A stretch of DNA of 64,000 bases from Bimastos eiseni (lineage: Eukaryota; Annelida; Clitellata; Crassiclitellata; Lumbricidae): positions 12,482,013 to 12,546,012 of the forward strand of contig OY365810.1 in NCBI GenBank assembly GCA_959347315.1, in the 5' to 3' direction. A model generated the notes under the pieces. It was not told where the DNA came from. It did no database searches and saw nothing but the letters and a program-made list of their open reading frames with translations. Positions 11,501 to 23,082 of this stretch are shown in pieces (position 1 is the stretch's first letter; each line of letters opens with the position of its first letter). A program made the translations under genes and the position numbers.

Positions 11501-14500
11501 GTTTAAAAACACACATTCGAGAGCAAGAATTGTAACATAGTTCACAACAGCAAATATAGTAGAAGTGTTTAGTATATCAAAATATAATAAATTTTCAAAT
11601 TTCCAATCAATCCATTATTGGACACACTATTGTCCATTACAGTAATATAAATTTTTTGGATCAGCTGTGGCGTTGTTGCCCCTCCTTCGCATCTTTTGGA
11701 AAAAATGTAGATTCACAGTAACTCGAATTGTTAAAAAGATATTCAATACAATATTTGGGGCCTCTCAAATTCGAGGCCTTGGGCTTCAGCCTTTTAGCCC
11801 AATGGCTAATCCGGCCCTGATAATATCAATTATTCGTCTGGGTTTTTCATACTAAATGCATTCATTTGATATGAAATACCTAATCAGAAGATACAGATCT
11901 AAGTTCATTAATGTCTAATTAGTGATTATAGTGAATCTAATTTAAAATGACAATCTGAACCAACCTGAGGACTGAATGCACTGCTCATTGTCACAGATGA
12001 GGAACTGGATGAATCAGAGATGGTGAATGTCAGTGGGTCTGCTTGTGCAATCGGAAGCTCAGTAGGCACAGCCTTCATCGGTTCAAGAAGTCCCCCATGT
12101 GCAAACAATGGAGGCTTTTTACCAACAAGCTGCAGAAAAAACACAACAATTAAAAATATTATACTTTTCTGAAGCTGAACTGGGAAACATCCAGAACTTA
12201 AAGACCAAATGTCTTAATCAAATTACAGATCAGAACAGTTAATTACTAATATTTCTTAGAAGTGATACAAATTTAGATGCTGAAGTTGTTTATCAATAGA
12301 ACAGGTTATACACTGTATGTAAATATCATGAAATTAAACATAATTAAACACTGGGCATTGATGCCCAGCACATCATAATATATGCAATATTAAAGAATTT
12401 CTACACTTCTATAGAGTTAAGACATTGGCATGCATAGCAGAGGGATCGAGTTCTACACCCTCTATCCCTAATTGACAAGTCCTTTCGCTTGGGGACAGTG
12501 TTGATTACATTAAGTGTATAACTTGATCAATCAATCAATCAAAAATACTTTATATAGCGCCCCTTAAAGAAAGTACAGCATGATGTACTTGATTGGCACC
12601 ATGCATGGCTGTCGAAAGTTAAATTCGACTCATCTAATAATTTTTTATTCTTTCATAAAGTACTTATAATCATGCTGGAGATTGTCAGTTTTAAAATTAA
12701 ACAAAGATATTATCATTATTATTATTATCATGAATAGATCAAAACAGACAAGAGACTCAGTCAGCTCACAATGCTAGACAGGTCGACATTGATGGCACTG
12801 AGAAGATTTCGACTGATAGAGGACGTTGGCCACTGGAAACCAAATGCTGATGTCAGGTCCATCATCTTTAAATTGTTCCAGACACAAACATCAGGAGGAC
12901 AACTGCAGCCAGAAAAACAACAACCAAAACAGTAATTTCCTTCACCTTGATATCATCTGACTCTTAAAATTTACAGTATGAATTAGCAAAAATGACAACT
13001 GGACTATGCCCACCCTGGAGAAATAACCGTAACCATAACCATCGTTTTTTATTAATCCTTTCAGACAAGCAACAGACTATTACAGAGTTCAGTTTTGAAA
13101 AGTAGAATGATAGGGTATAATAGGGAAAAGATAATACCCCTAAGGGACCGTAGGTCCCGGTGGCAGGGTAACCCTTCCATATTTTAAGTTTACAACAGCT
13201 GGTTATGATGACATTCATAGTGATACAGGAGAATGAAGTAGCCATTGTGTTTAATTAGTCAATTAGTGAATTGACGGTCATATAGAATAAACGTAAAGCA
13301 TAAACACAACGGTCAAAATCAAGTAAATATGCAAAACAGTAGCAAACTCAGATGATAATTCAAAGAAAATTCTTAATTAAATAACGGGTTTAATAAAGAA
13401 CGGTAATATGAAATAGGAGACAGCAAAACAAAACAAAACAAAACAAAAATGCCATTAAACATCATTTGATATACAACTGTTAGATATACTTATTGTGCTA
13501 TCATCTCTTTTGTCAAGAGAATAGTCTGTCTCACACAGTTCTAGGTTTGACATGCATCTCCAGTAGTTAAACGTTCATGTCTAAATCTCAAAACTCGAAC
13601 AATCAGAGTAAAAACAATGTCATTATGATCGCTTAAGCTTAACAGAAGGGTATCTAAGAAAATAATCTGAGCAATCATCTTAGATAAATATATAATAACA
13701 CTAAACGTAAGTATAATTATATCAGTCTGAGATTTGAAGGACTAATATCAGACAAATGTTGATGCGAGGATTCGGGAATCGCAAAACTATGATATACTTA
13801 AGTGTTCAATCAAATCATAGATGATTGTTAAAAAGTGCTAACTTATGATCATCAGGATTGATAAGGACATCCTATGAGCTCTTATGCTAACTATCATTAT
13901 CGTTATCTTGTTGATCAATTGCTTTAATGACCTAATGAAGATAACTTGACAAGCTGATTCAGCTTCCTCTCCTCATGTTTCGTTTGCGGTTAAGTCCCCA
14001 GGACACTAAAAACTATCAGTTCTTATCTTCTTTCTTTCTCTGTGTTATTGATCGTTGCTAATGATCATGCACTTCTTAAGATTCAAATAAACTGAAACTA
14101 AACTGAAACCTAATCAATAATCATTTGTCAACTAAAATTGATTACTACCATATATATATATTAATCTTTGTCAGCATTGGTGTAAGCTGCAATGATTCTA
14201 TAGCGACTAAAGGTATTCGAGCGATTAAGTATTCTTCTCCATTCTCTTATCAGGTGCACTGAAATAGGTGAGTACAGTATTACTACTGGCAATATTGATC
14301 TCGAGTTATTTTCCCTATCACGAGGACGATAGTCATGCCATATATCATGTTCCATTTTCCTAAGAACTCTTTTATTGTAACCCTTTTCAGTTAGTGCACG
14401 AAATAGTATGTTACAGGAAATATCATAATGGTATATAAATGAAGATATGCATTCTTGCGAGATATTGCAAACATGTTCTGTCTAATTTAATTACAATTAT

Positions 14501-17431
14501 CATCATCGTTATAGTGTTGTCACTGTAACCTTTTGCTTTCTCCTGTCGTTGAATCCTTACTAGCCGTATAGGTTGATGGTGACTTGGAAGAATTGTCCGT
14601 GAGATCCTGTGTCTGGCTAATAACATCGAGAAGGAGTTGGAGCTGCATAATGTCTTTCTCCCTCACCAGCGGATAACAATTTGTAGCAACACCAGATGTC
14701 AACAACTCAAACTTCCCCTGCAAAAAATGTATTATTTAAACATGTTGAGACATAATGCACAACCCAGAACATGCGAAATGCAACACAAGCCAATCAATCC
14801 TTTTAACCCTTTAACGACCAGCGTGTACTAAAATGTATGGGAAAACATATGCAGCTGGTCATTAAAGGGTTAATATACCATTTGATGGCATAGATATAAC
14901 AGAGTTTGCATATGTATGTAATATTTGTGCATGCAGAATGCATGTATTCTTTTTATTATCATTAATAATAACATATATAACGCATGCAAGGTCATACTTA
15001 AATGTGAATCTGAGGCGCGGATAGTCAGTCGCAAGGAGAAGATGCAATTATAATTTCAAAATTCTTGAAAGCTAAGGAGAAATGGTGAGTTTTGAGTCGC
15101 CTTTTTGAAGGACAGAAGTGAATTTGATCTACAAAGAGAGAGTGGCAGTCCATTCCATTCCTTAAGATCAGAGGCATGAAATGCATGAGAGCCCATAACT
15201 GTTCTGCATTATGGCTCAGCTAAAACACCTGTACATGATGATCGTAGGCAATGAAGATGGATCATGGTTGTAAGGAGTTAGTATGCATATAAGTGGGTGC
15301 TGATGGTTTTGTAAGTCAATCGAGCTAACTGAAATTTATTCTCAATTCAACAGGAAGCCAATGCAGCTGGTGGAGTCGGACTGAGGAGTATGTTCGTAGT
15401 GAGACACACAGCACTACTCGATCCACTTAAGGTGTCTTGGATGCGTTGTAGCGCTGTATGTGACATAATGGGTATGAAACCATAATCAGTGTCTTTCAGG
15501 ACCTTACAAAACCATCACAAGCTCTTCAAAGACTATACAGTCGCAGTACAGAATCCAAAATTCTGCAATGAAAACCTTGGATTTGCATTAAAAATCCACG
15601 ATTTTGGCACTGTATAAATTGAGACCAAACAATCGCAGTAAACACAACTTCGATTTCGAAACGAACAACAGGTTATTACCTCGACCTGTGATTCATCAAC
15701 AGTGGATTTTGTGGGACCTTCTTTCCAGTCCATTGCCGTAGTGTTCGGCTCTTTGCTCGTTGATGCAGTGGTCTGCCTTTCATTTCTAACCACATCAGAT
15801 GACACATTTGTATCAGCGTTAAATGCTGCCCATGAACTTTCACTAGTTACCTCTGAAGCCGGCTCCTTGCTAAACGCAGACCAAGAAGAACTGGTGTCAT
15901 CAGTTTTAACAGTGGCTGGCACAGAACCAGATATGTTGACCATCGTGTCTGTCGATGGTGGGTTCACGACCTCATCATCTGCAAACTGAAAGTCGTCAAA
16001 TTCATCAAAATCACAATTTTTTTTCTGTTTATCATCGGCAGATGAAGATGTCATTTCATCTAATTCTTCAGGCTGAACAGCTTCAGCAGTTGAAGTTTGA
16101 ATGTCTCCAATTTCATTCTTGAATGATATTTCTTCAGTTGATTCATTTGTAGCTCGACTTTCTAGAGACTCGGCCGCGTCTTCCCTAGACGTGTCCGCCG
16201 TAATCTCATCGTCGTCTGGTTTATACGAAATTTCCCCATCACTTGAATCAGCCATAGGAGCAACTGAATCCAGATGACTCTCTTCAGCAGCAGTCTGTTG
16301 GCTCAATTCAAACTTATCAAGTTCTTGTGCACTTTCAAACTCATCAAAGTCATCTGCTGCATCTATTTTACCATCGCTGTCGGCTGTATCTGATGTAACA
16401 TCGTCTTGGACTTTCACTGGGGAAATTTCAACATCATTCGAAGTAACCGTATTGACAGCTGAATCTGATTTAACCGGAAATTCATCTGGGAAATATTCAA
16501 AGTCATCAAATTCAACATCATCCAACTGAAAATTTTCACGGTCATTTTTGGACTTTATGTCACGCTCGTCATCTGGGTCACCTATCACAAAATTCTCTTG
16601 GTCCCTATTTGCTGAAACTTCTGCAGTATGTTCCAAATCGACCGGCTTCAATTGGCTATCTTTAAAAGCTGATTCGCCTTGAAAAGTTTCAAAATCGTCA
16701 AATTCATCCTCTGCAGACACAACTACATCCTGTTGATTAATGTCCTGCACAGAACTGAGATCAGAACTATCTTTTAAAACATCTGGTTCTGTTGTATCTA
16801 CAGAATTTATTGAAACAAAATCTGTAATGGAACAATGATCTGCGTGCACATCACGCTCAAATTCTACGTTTCTAACCGGATTTTTAGAGTGCGAAACATA
16901 TTCACCACCAAAGTCAGCTGAATCGCACAAGTCTGAAGTTTTCTCAAAATTCTGTATATCTAATTTATTTGTTTCTTTCTGGCAATTCAATTCAGGTGAT
17001 ATTTCACTTTCATTGGCCGCGATTTTTTCAATGGCAACTTGTTCCTTTGATATGCTGTGCAACGCATCATCACAACCTGGAAAAGGGTCATCCTTTTGAT
17101 GGTCTTTCGCAAATTGGTCATTAGAGAAAACCGGACTAAAGCTGATTGGCTTGTCATTTGTCACCGAAATTGGTGGTGATTCATTACTTTGATAGTCCCC
17201 TGCAAAATGATCGTCATTCAAAGGATCTGGTTGCAAATTCTTGGAAATTGGTCGAAAAAAGGCAGATTCCTTTGCTGGCGCTTTTACGATTGCTATACCA
17301 ACAGATGTTGGTGCAGAAGAAAAGTCTCCAAAGTCGTCGTCATTATCATCTAGCGAATGAGCGGTATCATCGTCTTCGTCCAAAGGAGGCGGACTAGACG
17401 AATAGTAGGGCACTATGTTTGACGCAGACAT
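5501..17431 (-). CDS. AFTPH: aftiphilin, complete, 6 coding exons, 855 aa
   Basis: Clathrin accessory protein of the trans-Golgi/endosome that binds AP-1/AP-2 and clathrin. Exons, 5' to 3' on the - strand: 17431-15680, 14717-14530, 12902-12770, 12129-11965, 8666-8609, 5772-5501; phases join cleanly and sum to 856 codons. The start is the ATG at 17431 (MSASNIVPYYSSSPPPL, the family N-terminus); upstream in-frame codons lack ATG. The first 584 residues are acidic and disordered, with an N-terminal DDDFGDF, several DEFDDF-type motifs and two WxxF motifs (WSAF, WAAF) of the kind that bind adaptor ear domains. Exons 2-6 hold the conserved clathrin-binding region: VWNNL, FQW, KPPLF, GLLEP, FDWGGSGLTNPLD and LPDLSFMQAKVLMFP. 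Donors and acceptors are GT-AG. Introns host LINEs, SINEs and MITEs. Confidence 0.94.
7838..7940 (-). repeat. tRNA-derived SINE fragment
   Basis: On the - strand a tRNA-like 5' region leads to GGGGGTTCTAATCC, close to the pol III box B consensus. Lies in the last aftiphilin intron. The 3' body and target duplications are not clear. Confidence 0.45.
8040..8212 (+). repeat. decayed LINE 3' end
   Basis: Translates to a short C-terminal remnant (FWRLLKTFLLTT) resembling the FxxxLKTxLF end of L2/CR1-type reverse transcriptase ORFs. It is followed by an AT-rich tail (TGAATTACAATTACAATAA). No other recognisable domain. Confidence 0.45.
9205..9345 (-). repeat. tRNA-like SINE fragment
   Basis: On the - strand the segment contains GAGTTCGATTCCTG, a good match to pol III box B, preceded by a tRNA-like stem region. 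The right boundary is unclear. Confidence 0.4.
9423..9878. mobile_element. hAT-like GTCTCG family, copy 2 (456 bp)
   Basis: Starts CAAAGTTGTATGGTCTCGAG and ends GTCTTGCATACAACACTG, the same termini as the copy at 1767. The 8-bp flanks CTACCAGT (9415-9422) and ATACCAGT (9879-9886) match at 7 of 8 positions. Internally deleted relative to copy 1. Lies in an aftiphilin intron, directly upstream of a LINE fragment. Confidence 0.85.
9884..11350 (+). mobile_element. 5'-truncated L2/CR1-like LINE, reverse transcriptase with frameshifts
   Basis: Conceptual translation shows RT motifs in order: PANFRPIDNVSFLSKTIEKIV, QSGFRKGHSTETLLIRLL, LFDVSAAFNTVDHEILL (to about 10180), then GLPQGSVLGPLLYSLY in another frame (about 10310-10360), then YADDVQAY (about 10407) followed by the typical C-terminal region RLDYCSAIYNEGLP...GPVTWNGLP. 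At least two frameshifts separate the motifs, and no endonuclease domain is present, so it is dead. It ends near 11308 with an (ATA)n-type tail at 11330-11350. The clade is assigned from motif wording (L2/CR1-like), not from a tree. Confidence 0.85.
11407..11819. mobile_element. degraded hAT-like MITE (413 bp)
   Basis: Left end CAGTAGGGCTGGATCAACCA and right end ...GGCTAATCCGGCCCTG are imperfect inverted repeats with CAG/CTG tips. No convincing 8-bp duplication remains, so age or boundary error is possible. No coding capacity. Confidence 0.5.
12525..12650. repeat. ATCA-run plus TTTATATAGCGCCCC dispersed repeat fragment
   Basis: A short (TCAA)n run leads into TTTATATAGCGCCCCTT. Related sequences follow short tandem runs at about 40620, 45605 and 55880, and a weaker relative lies near 57880. 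Probably one interspersed family, likely LINE/SINE 3' ends; class not determined. Confidence 0.4.
14807..14869. mobile_element. piggyBac-type micro-MITE, copy 1 (63 bp)
   Basis: CCCTTTAACGACCAGC... and ...GCTGGTCATTAAAGGG are inverted ends, flanked on both sides by TTAA (14803-14806, 14870-14873), the hallmark target site of piggyBac transposons. Only about 30 bp separate the two ends. Located in the first aftiphilin intron. Confidence 0.82.
15060..15500 (-). repeat. interspersed repeat, LINE-associated
   Basis: Non-coding stretch with phrases such as AGGAAGCCAATGCAGCTGG and a run of diverged sequence typical of dispersed animal repeats. Similar wording (AGGAAGCCAGTGGAGTACAT) occurs near 45730. 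Class not certain. Confidence 0.4.
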
Positions 17432-18427
17432 CTCGAACCAAAAGATCAAATGCCTTAATCGTATTACAGGTCATACATAAATGAGCTAATTATTAATGTG
17501 CAAAGAAGCCTCTGTCTCACTTCATTTTCCAGTGCTTATCATCAAAACTTCTAGAAGTTATCCTTACTACAACATTGCTATCAACGTATCACCCACCATA
17601 ACCAAAATATTCACAGCAATGATCTGTTAACAGCATCGTAATCAGCTGAGTACAATATAATTCTCGTTGGAGCGATTTTTTAGAGCATCTCTTTTTTGCA
17701 AAATTATAAGTGCAGTTTCATCAAAAATATTTGTTAAAAACTTAACTGCTGCTCTTTAGTATATTTAGAGTTTGCGCAGCTAAAATACAAGTTATTGCCA
17801 TTATTCACATATTGCTGTCGCTCTGTCTCTCTCTCTCATCAAATACCTTCCAGTACTGTACTAATTCTCTCTAGTTTCTTCCATTTCAAGTCTAAACGAA
17901 AAAATGTCACACACACACACACACTCACACACACACACACTCACACACACACACACACACTCACACACACACACACTCACACACACACACACACTAGTGC
18001 ATGTCTTGGCCTCTGGTCATCGATTAGGCTCAAGATTAGAGTCATTAGTCATTACAACTCAAACTATTCAGCCTTCTATTATCTTCTTGCATTCACCCTC
18101 CAGCCTCCTAACACTGTTCTCCATTATGCCGCAAAATTGACGATGTACGCTATTAAGCTGTAAACTTTTATTTTTTGCTAGCAATATAATTGCGTTACAC
18201 AATACGTGAATAGACCTGAAATCGCAGCAGCGTCCGGCTAAGAATGGTGTCCGATGCGCCGTTATGAAAGCGCGTTTTCTATTGGCCTTGGCTGTGAAGC
18301 CACATTATTGTAGATCTACGGTGGTCTCACTACATCGAAGCTGCTTCAAAAGGGACTAAATGTTTAATTACCAAGTTTAAGAAGAGGGAGAGGTTATAAC
18401 GTTTTCGGTCACAATAATTTGCGAAAA
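17432..18427. promoter_or_regulatory. shared divergent promoter region AFTPH / ARL6IP1
   Basis: 996 bp separate the two start codons, which point away from each other. An inverted CCAAT box (ATTGG) lies at 18281-18285, about 145 bp upstream of the ARL6IP1 ATG. A CA-rich microsatellite lies at 17907-17995. No TATA box stands out. Co-regulation is inference from spacing. Confidence 0.4.
17907..17995. repeat. (CA)n microsatellite with CTCA interruptions
   Basis: Long ACAC run interrupted by regular CTC triplets. The apparent His/Thr-rich ORFs across it are artefacts of the repeat. Confidence 0.95.
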
Positions 18428-21400
18428 ATGGAGGATGGTCGACGTCAACAGGTATAGCAAGTTTAGATTCGGTTTTTTAGGTGAAGCTTTCATGTAATTG
18501 ATTTAATTAGCTTCATTTGGACGCAGCTTCCTGAAAACAGCAACTGAATGGACTATGGATCATTTATAAGCATTTTTTTAAATCTCAGACTGTTACGCAG
18601 ATCAGCAACCGCATATAATTAGCTATTATAGTTTAATGTAAGCATTCGACATATAAGAAAGGTGAAGTTTCTCTTTTAGTGGAAATGCTTATTGAGTAAG
18701 TGTAAGCGAAAATGGCTAAAGGAAGGGGACTTTAATGAATACTGAACAAAATTGAAAGTAAAAAAGCTGGCCTTGTGTCCAGGCAAAACTCCCTTATCTT
18801 TGCTAGTAAAATGTATTGTAGCAATTCTGCCAGACAATGCTCTAGCTCCTTTTACGTTATTCTGAAAACATATTGGAGGTTGGTATTATTCATTGTTTAT
18901 ACTGCAATCTGACTTTTTGTTTCAATCACAGTCACATGATGCTTTATTGGGCGCATAGTGAATCGCCGAAAACCAATCACCGAAACTGATTTTGGCCGTA
19001 TCCCCTAAAATGAAGCAAGATTGATAAAAAGGATTCTGCTTAAACGGAAGCTGGATCGATGAAAACAATTAACGCAGAAGCTGGATTTATGAATGAATTA
19101 AGCTGTTTTGAGACATTTAAGCGTTTTTCAATAGTACATTGCTGTTTTCGGGGAATCGGGCTTTTTAGCCTTTTCAGCTTTTTTGGGGATTCAGGTTTCT
19201 ATGATTCAAGTTGATCCCTTTTTATTTGGTGTGTTGATCTTTATAAAAGCATGGCCTCACCCAAACCAGGATCAACCCAATGGATGAAACCCATATCCCC
19301 GAAAACACTGAACAGGCCAAAAAGCCCGATTCCCAAAAACAAAAATTGTGGTTTTATAACAGGGGCGTCAATCCCCATGAGTGATGGAGGCAAAATCCCC
19401 GATCCCAAGTGTCAAGAAGCAAAAATATTCCCCACCTAAGACCAAACCCCCCCACATGAAATTGGAGGCATTTGCCTCTAGACACCCCTGTATTGATAAC
19501 TGTCTCAAAACAGCGCAATTCGTTCATCAATCCATTTTCTGCATGAGTTCTTTTCATCGATCGTCTTCCATTTAAGCAGAATCCTCTTCATCAATCCAGC
19601 TTTGTTTTCGGGGATACGGTGGAAAACTGTTTCGTTGATTCAGGTGTTGACGATTCGCTACGCACCCCCGTGACCAACCCTATGATCCACATGATGCCTA
19701 ACCTGACCCTAATGACACCTAACCTGAACTTAACAAATGCAGTTAATAGAAGTTAGGTATTTTTGACAATATGCTGAATCTTCAGCTGCAGAATATATGT
19801 TTATTGCTTACAGTTAGTGGTTGGTTTTTCATAATTATTAGTAGTCTTGTTTATGTTTTAAACTGTAGGACAATGACAGTGAGCTGAAGCAGTTGGAGGC
19901 TGATTTGATGAGTCGTCGTGCTCTGATGCTTGTTCTTGATAAAATACTTGAATGGAAACCCGTTCACTTTCCAGGGATTGCTGTTGGCGTTGTCACCATT
20001 CTGTTTGCGTAAGTGGGAATCGATCGATCAGTCGTGTGAAAAGTAGTTCCATTCTGTTAAGCAGAAAGCTATTTTGAAATTTATGGTTAAGGCTTAAATG
20101 TAGACATTTCTCAATTGCGTGGTTATGTTTATTAATGACGTGTTTATGGTAATTTTCAGATTTTCATGATTTTGCGTCAGTATTCAACAGTTTAACTACA
20201 TCTTATAGCAACATGGGCTGTTGAAATCTTAAGAATTAGTTATCTTTCAGTTCGATTTTGTATATAGTTTAATTCTTTATCTTTCTGTTGCCTTTCTTTC
20301 TTTCGTGTTGTTATTATAATTGTGCATCAGTATTTGTGGATATTTCTTATATATGATATCCATCTGTTCTTTGGTGTAACTGTGACATTGTTGATGTAAG
20401 TTGTCATTGGGCAATGATGGTGTCATGTGACCAGGCTTGGTTGTGTAATTTGGTCAACTGGTTGGATCATAAGCTTAGGGGTTGATTAGAAAGAACACAC
20501 TGGCTGTGACAGGGTGCCATCTTTGGGTCACTACTTTGTAAAATATATTAATCAGACTTTCATGTTTGTTACTTGTATTTTCTTATGTGTGCAGGATTGC
20601 TCACCAGTGTGCTAAAAACACTTTGACTGATGTCCACAACCAAGCTGTAGAGACACCAGGAGCATATTGGACACCATTTATGCTCTGTAAACGTTGATGT
20701 AATTCTGTACCAAACACAGATCTTATCTTTGTCCTTGTAGTCTGTTTTCTATTCAGTGCCTATGACCTCTTGAATCTAAACTAATTTTATACAAGCGGTT
20801 GTGTTCATGGAGTGCTGTGTTATTTAAACTGCAGTAAGGATCGATTGATGCTACGCTAATATTGTGTTTTGATGAAGGTACAGCATCTGTCTGTCAGATG
20901 ACGATGATAATCCAGACAGCTTTGAATTTGTTAGTTCATTCAGTGGTAATAAAGTCTGAGCATTTCAGATTTGTTCTGACAGTTCAGTTTTAGAACATAA
21001 AATAACTCAAACGGATTCAGTATCTTGAAATTAATAAAGCAAACTGAGATTTATTTTAGAGGCTCATATCAATTTTCTTCTTAAAATTCTTGATGCCGAA
21101 ATGGTACTTTGCTTTCAAATTGAGGCTGCTGATTTTGCACTGTTTTAGGTTGATCTGGTATCTTGAGCCATCTGTACTGACGCTGTTCTCCCTTCTTGGA
21201 TTGGTCATCTCTATCGTGGACTTTGTTGCGCCATTGCTTGGAAATTATTTTTATAGACAGGAGGGCCAGAATTCACAATGGTAACTTATTTAGATTTGAT
21301 CTAAAGTAACAAGAATTGTTTAGATTTTTTCATTTCTCATGTAGCCTTGGTTAGTTAGGGACTTGAGGCCTGATATTTGCAATCAACTATATATGTATTT

Positions 21401-23082
21401 TGGCTGATTATTATTGTTAAGTGACTCCGTCTTTCAGGTCATTATTATTATGAAATTTGTAACGCACAAAGTTATGCAGAAATGTGAATCTCAAGTCCAG
21501 AAATTGTGATTATTGTATGTAGAGATGAGATCATGTTGAAAAGCATTAAGGACCTGTGTAGTCTATTTCATGATTCTGTTTGACTTTTATGAAGAGTTGT
21601 TTTATTAACTTTAATATTTCTATGCAGTTGGCATCTAACTTTTTGTTGCTGACATAAAATGCTGGATTAAATTTACTGTCGGTTATTAACAGTTTTGCTT
21701 TTATGTAGGACTGAGATGGAACAGATTGCTTTTGAGCGATCCTGTAACCGGCTTCTTAACTTCAAGAGGCACATTGTTAACGGATTCAACACGCTTTCAA
21801 AACTGAAGCATGACAAGCCAAATGCAGCAAGCAGATTCTTCTTTATCTCTTTGCTTCAAACTTTGTACAATTGTTATATATATGTGTTCATTAAATTTTG
21901 TCAGCAATTCTTAAATTTGGAGATCATGTTGAAAATATTGATTGTTGGCCAATTCCTAATATCTTCAGCCAGCCACAGGGGCTATAATACAGAGGTATCT
22001 TAGAAAATATCATACAGCAGTCGCAGTAATATCATTCATATTTATTGTTACAATTAATTTAGTCATTGAACTTAAAAAATTAATTAATCATTAGCTTCTG
22101 CAGTCCCAGAGTTATACTGTATACAAACAGTTTTTGCTTAAGCATTGACTATTGAATGTCTGGTATTTGCAGTATCTGTTAGCTGTCATTGGCGTGTTGT
22201 CTGTTTTCGCATGGATTGGCTGCCTTATGGATAACTTGTTGCTGATGTACCTAATGGGTAATGCTGATTTTATCATTATTAAAACTATTAAGAGGAATTG
22301 AGTTTGACTGACATTGACTGGTATGTTTGGCTTCTAAGGCTTTCAGGATTGCCACTTACTTACTTTTTAAAGATGAATCTGTTGCAAGAAATGGGGAATG
22401 AGAAACCGACAGAGGAGGGTGCCTGTGGGAATTAATTCTCCTGATAAATGTTAGTATATGTATATCAGCTGTGTTGATTGCATTGGCTTCCTGTTCAGCA
22501 AGGCATAGTTCATAATTTGAATTCATTTTATAAAGCTGAACAATTGTGTGCAATTGACATTTCGTTGGTAAGCCTTGTAGGGAAGAGATGTCCAATAATT
22601 TCATTACTCTGGTTTTTACACTTGAACTGGAATATCCCCAAATACCAGGCAATAACTGAGAATTATAATTGATCAAGAATTATAATAAGTAAGCAGATAT
22701 CTTATATCAATCGATCAAGATATATACTCATAGGCGCTCCCAGTCCGACTAAGGCTAAAAAGTGCAGTTTTGAGTAATGAATAGAATGCATATGACATTT
22801 TGGCAGAAGGTGAAGCTCTTGGTGGTAGTATATATTGATACAAGTTTATATTCATTATGATAGCATATATTTATTTGTGTGTAGTGGATATACAGACAGT
22901 GAGTGACCTTCCATGACAACAACAATTTGTGCTAAAGTTTCAGTACAATATTTTGTGTATCTGTTCCAGTAATTCTTCTTGTCCTAATCCCTGGACTGCG
23001 CAAACATGGAATTCTACAGAAGATTACGTCAAAGGTGTCTGGTGCTGCAAAATCGGCAGCTCCAAAAGCGAAAAAGAAGTAG
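18428..23082 (+). CDS. ARL6IP1: ADP-ribosylation factor-like 6 interacting protein 1, complete, 203 aa
   Basis: Reticulon-like ER membrane-shaping protein. Exons: 18428-18451, 19869-20008, 21149-21280, 21709-21826, 22173-22257, 22970-23082; they sum to 612 nt (203 aa plus TAG), the length I recall for the human protein. Residues about 43-90 (FPGIAVGVVTILFALIWYL, then LTLFSLLGLVISIVDFVAPL) form the first hydrophobic hairpin, and about 139-178 (YLLAVIGVLSVFAWIG, then LLLMYLMVILLVLIPG) the second. The middle is basic and soluble. The C-terminus is PKAKKK, a lysine tail compatible with ER retrieval (KXKXX). Exon 4 ends at a GC donor (GCAAGC at 21827), which gives exact family alignment (KPNA|YLLAV); other introns are GT-AG. 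A + strand AATAAA at 24482-24487 implies a 3' UTR of about 1.4 kb. Confidence 0.95.
18949..19667. repeat. foldback element with long imperfect inverted repeats (about 720 bp)
   Basis: The left arm from 18949 (GGGCGCATAGTGAATCG) and the right arm ending near 19667 (reverse complement GGGTGCGTAGCGAATCG) match imperfectly over about 180 bp, including GGATTCTGCTTAAA and GCTGTTTTGAGACA. The centre holds a second inverted pair (ATCGGGCTTTTTAGCC near 19155 and GGCCAAAAAGCCCGAT near 19317). No transposase. It lies in intron 1 of ARL6IP1. Confidence 0.7.

Noticed and set aside
12129..14530. Direct joining of aftiphilin exons 14717-14530 and 12129-11965
   Set aside because: The phases do not match. 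An intervening exon at 12902-12770 (VWNNLKMMDL...FQWPTSS) restores the frame and carries conserved residues.
15702..15989. 95-aa + strand ORF
   Set aside because: It lies opposite the aftiphilin main exon and has no family features.
17432..17449. Upstream start for aftiphilin (MIFWFEMSASN)
   Set aside because: The codon at 17449 is TTG, not ATG; the first ATG is at 17431 and matches the family N-terminus.
17795..18163. His/Thr-repeat ORFs
   Set aside because: They arise from the CA microsatellite between AFTPH and ARL6IP1.
21827..22003. Extension of ARL6IP1 exon 4 (ASRFFFISLLQTLYNCYIY...)
   Set aside because: Reading through adds a stretch with no counterpart in the family. Stopping at the GC donor gives KPNA|YLLAV, which aligns and yields 203 aa.
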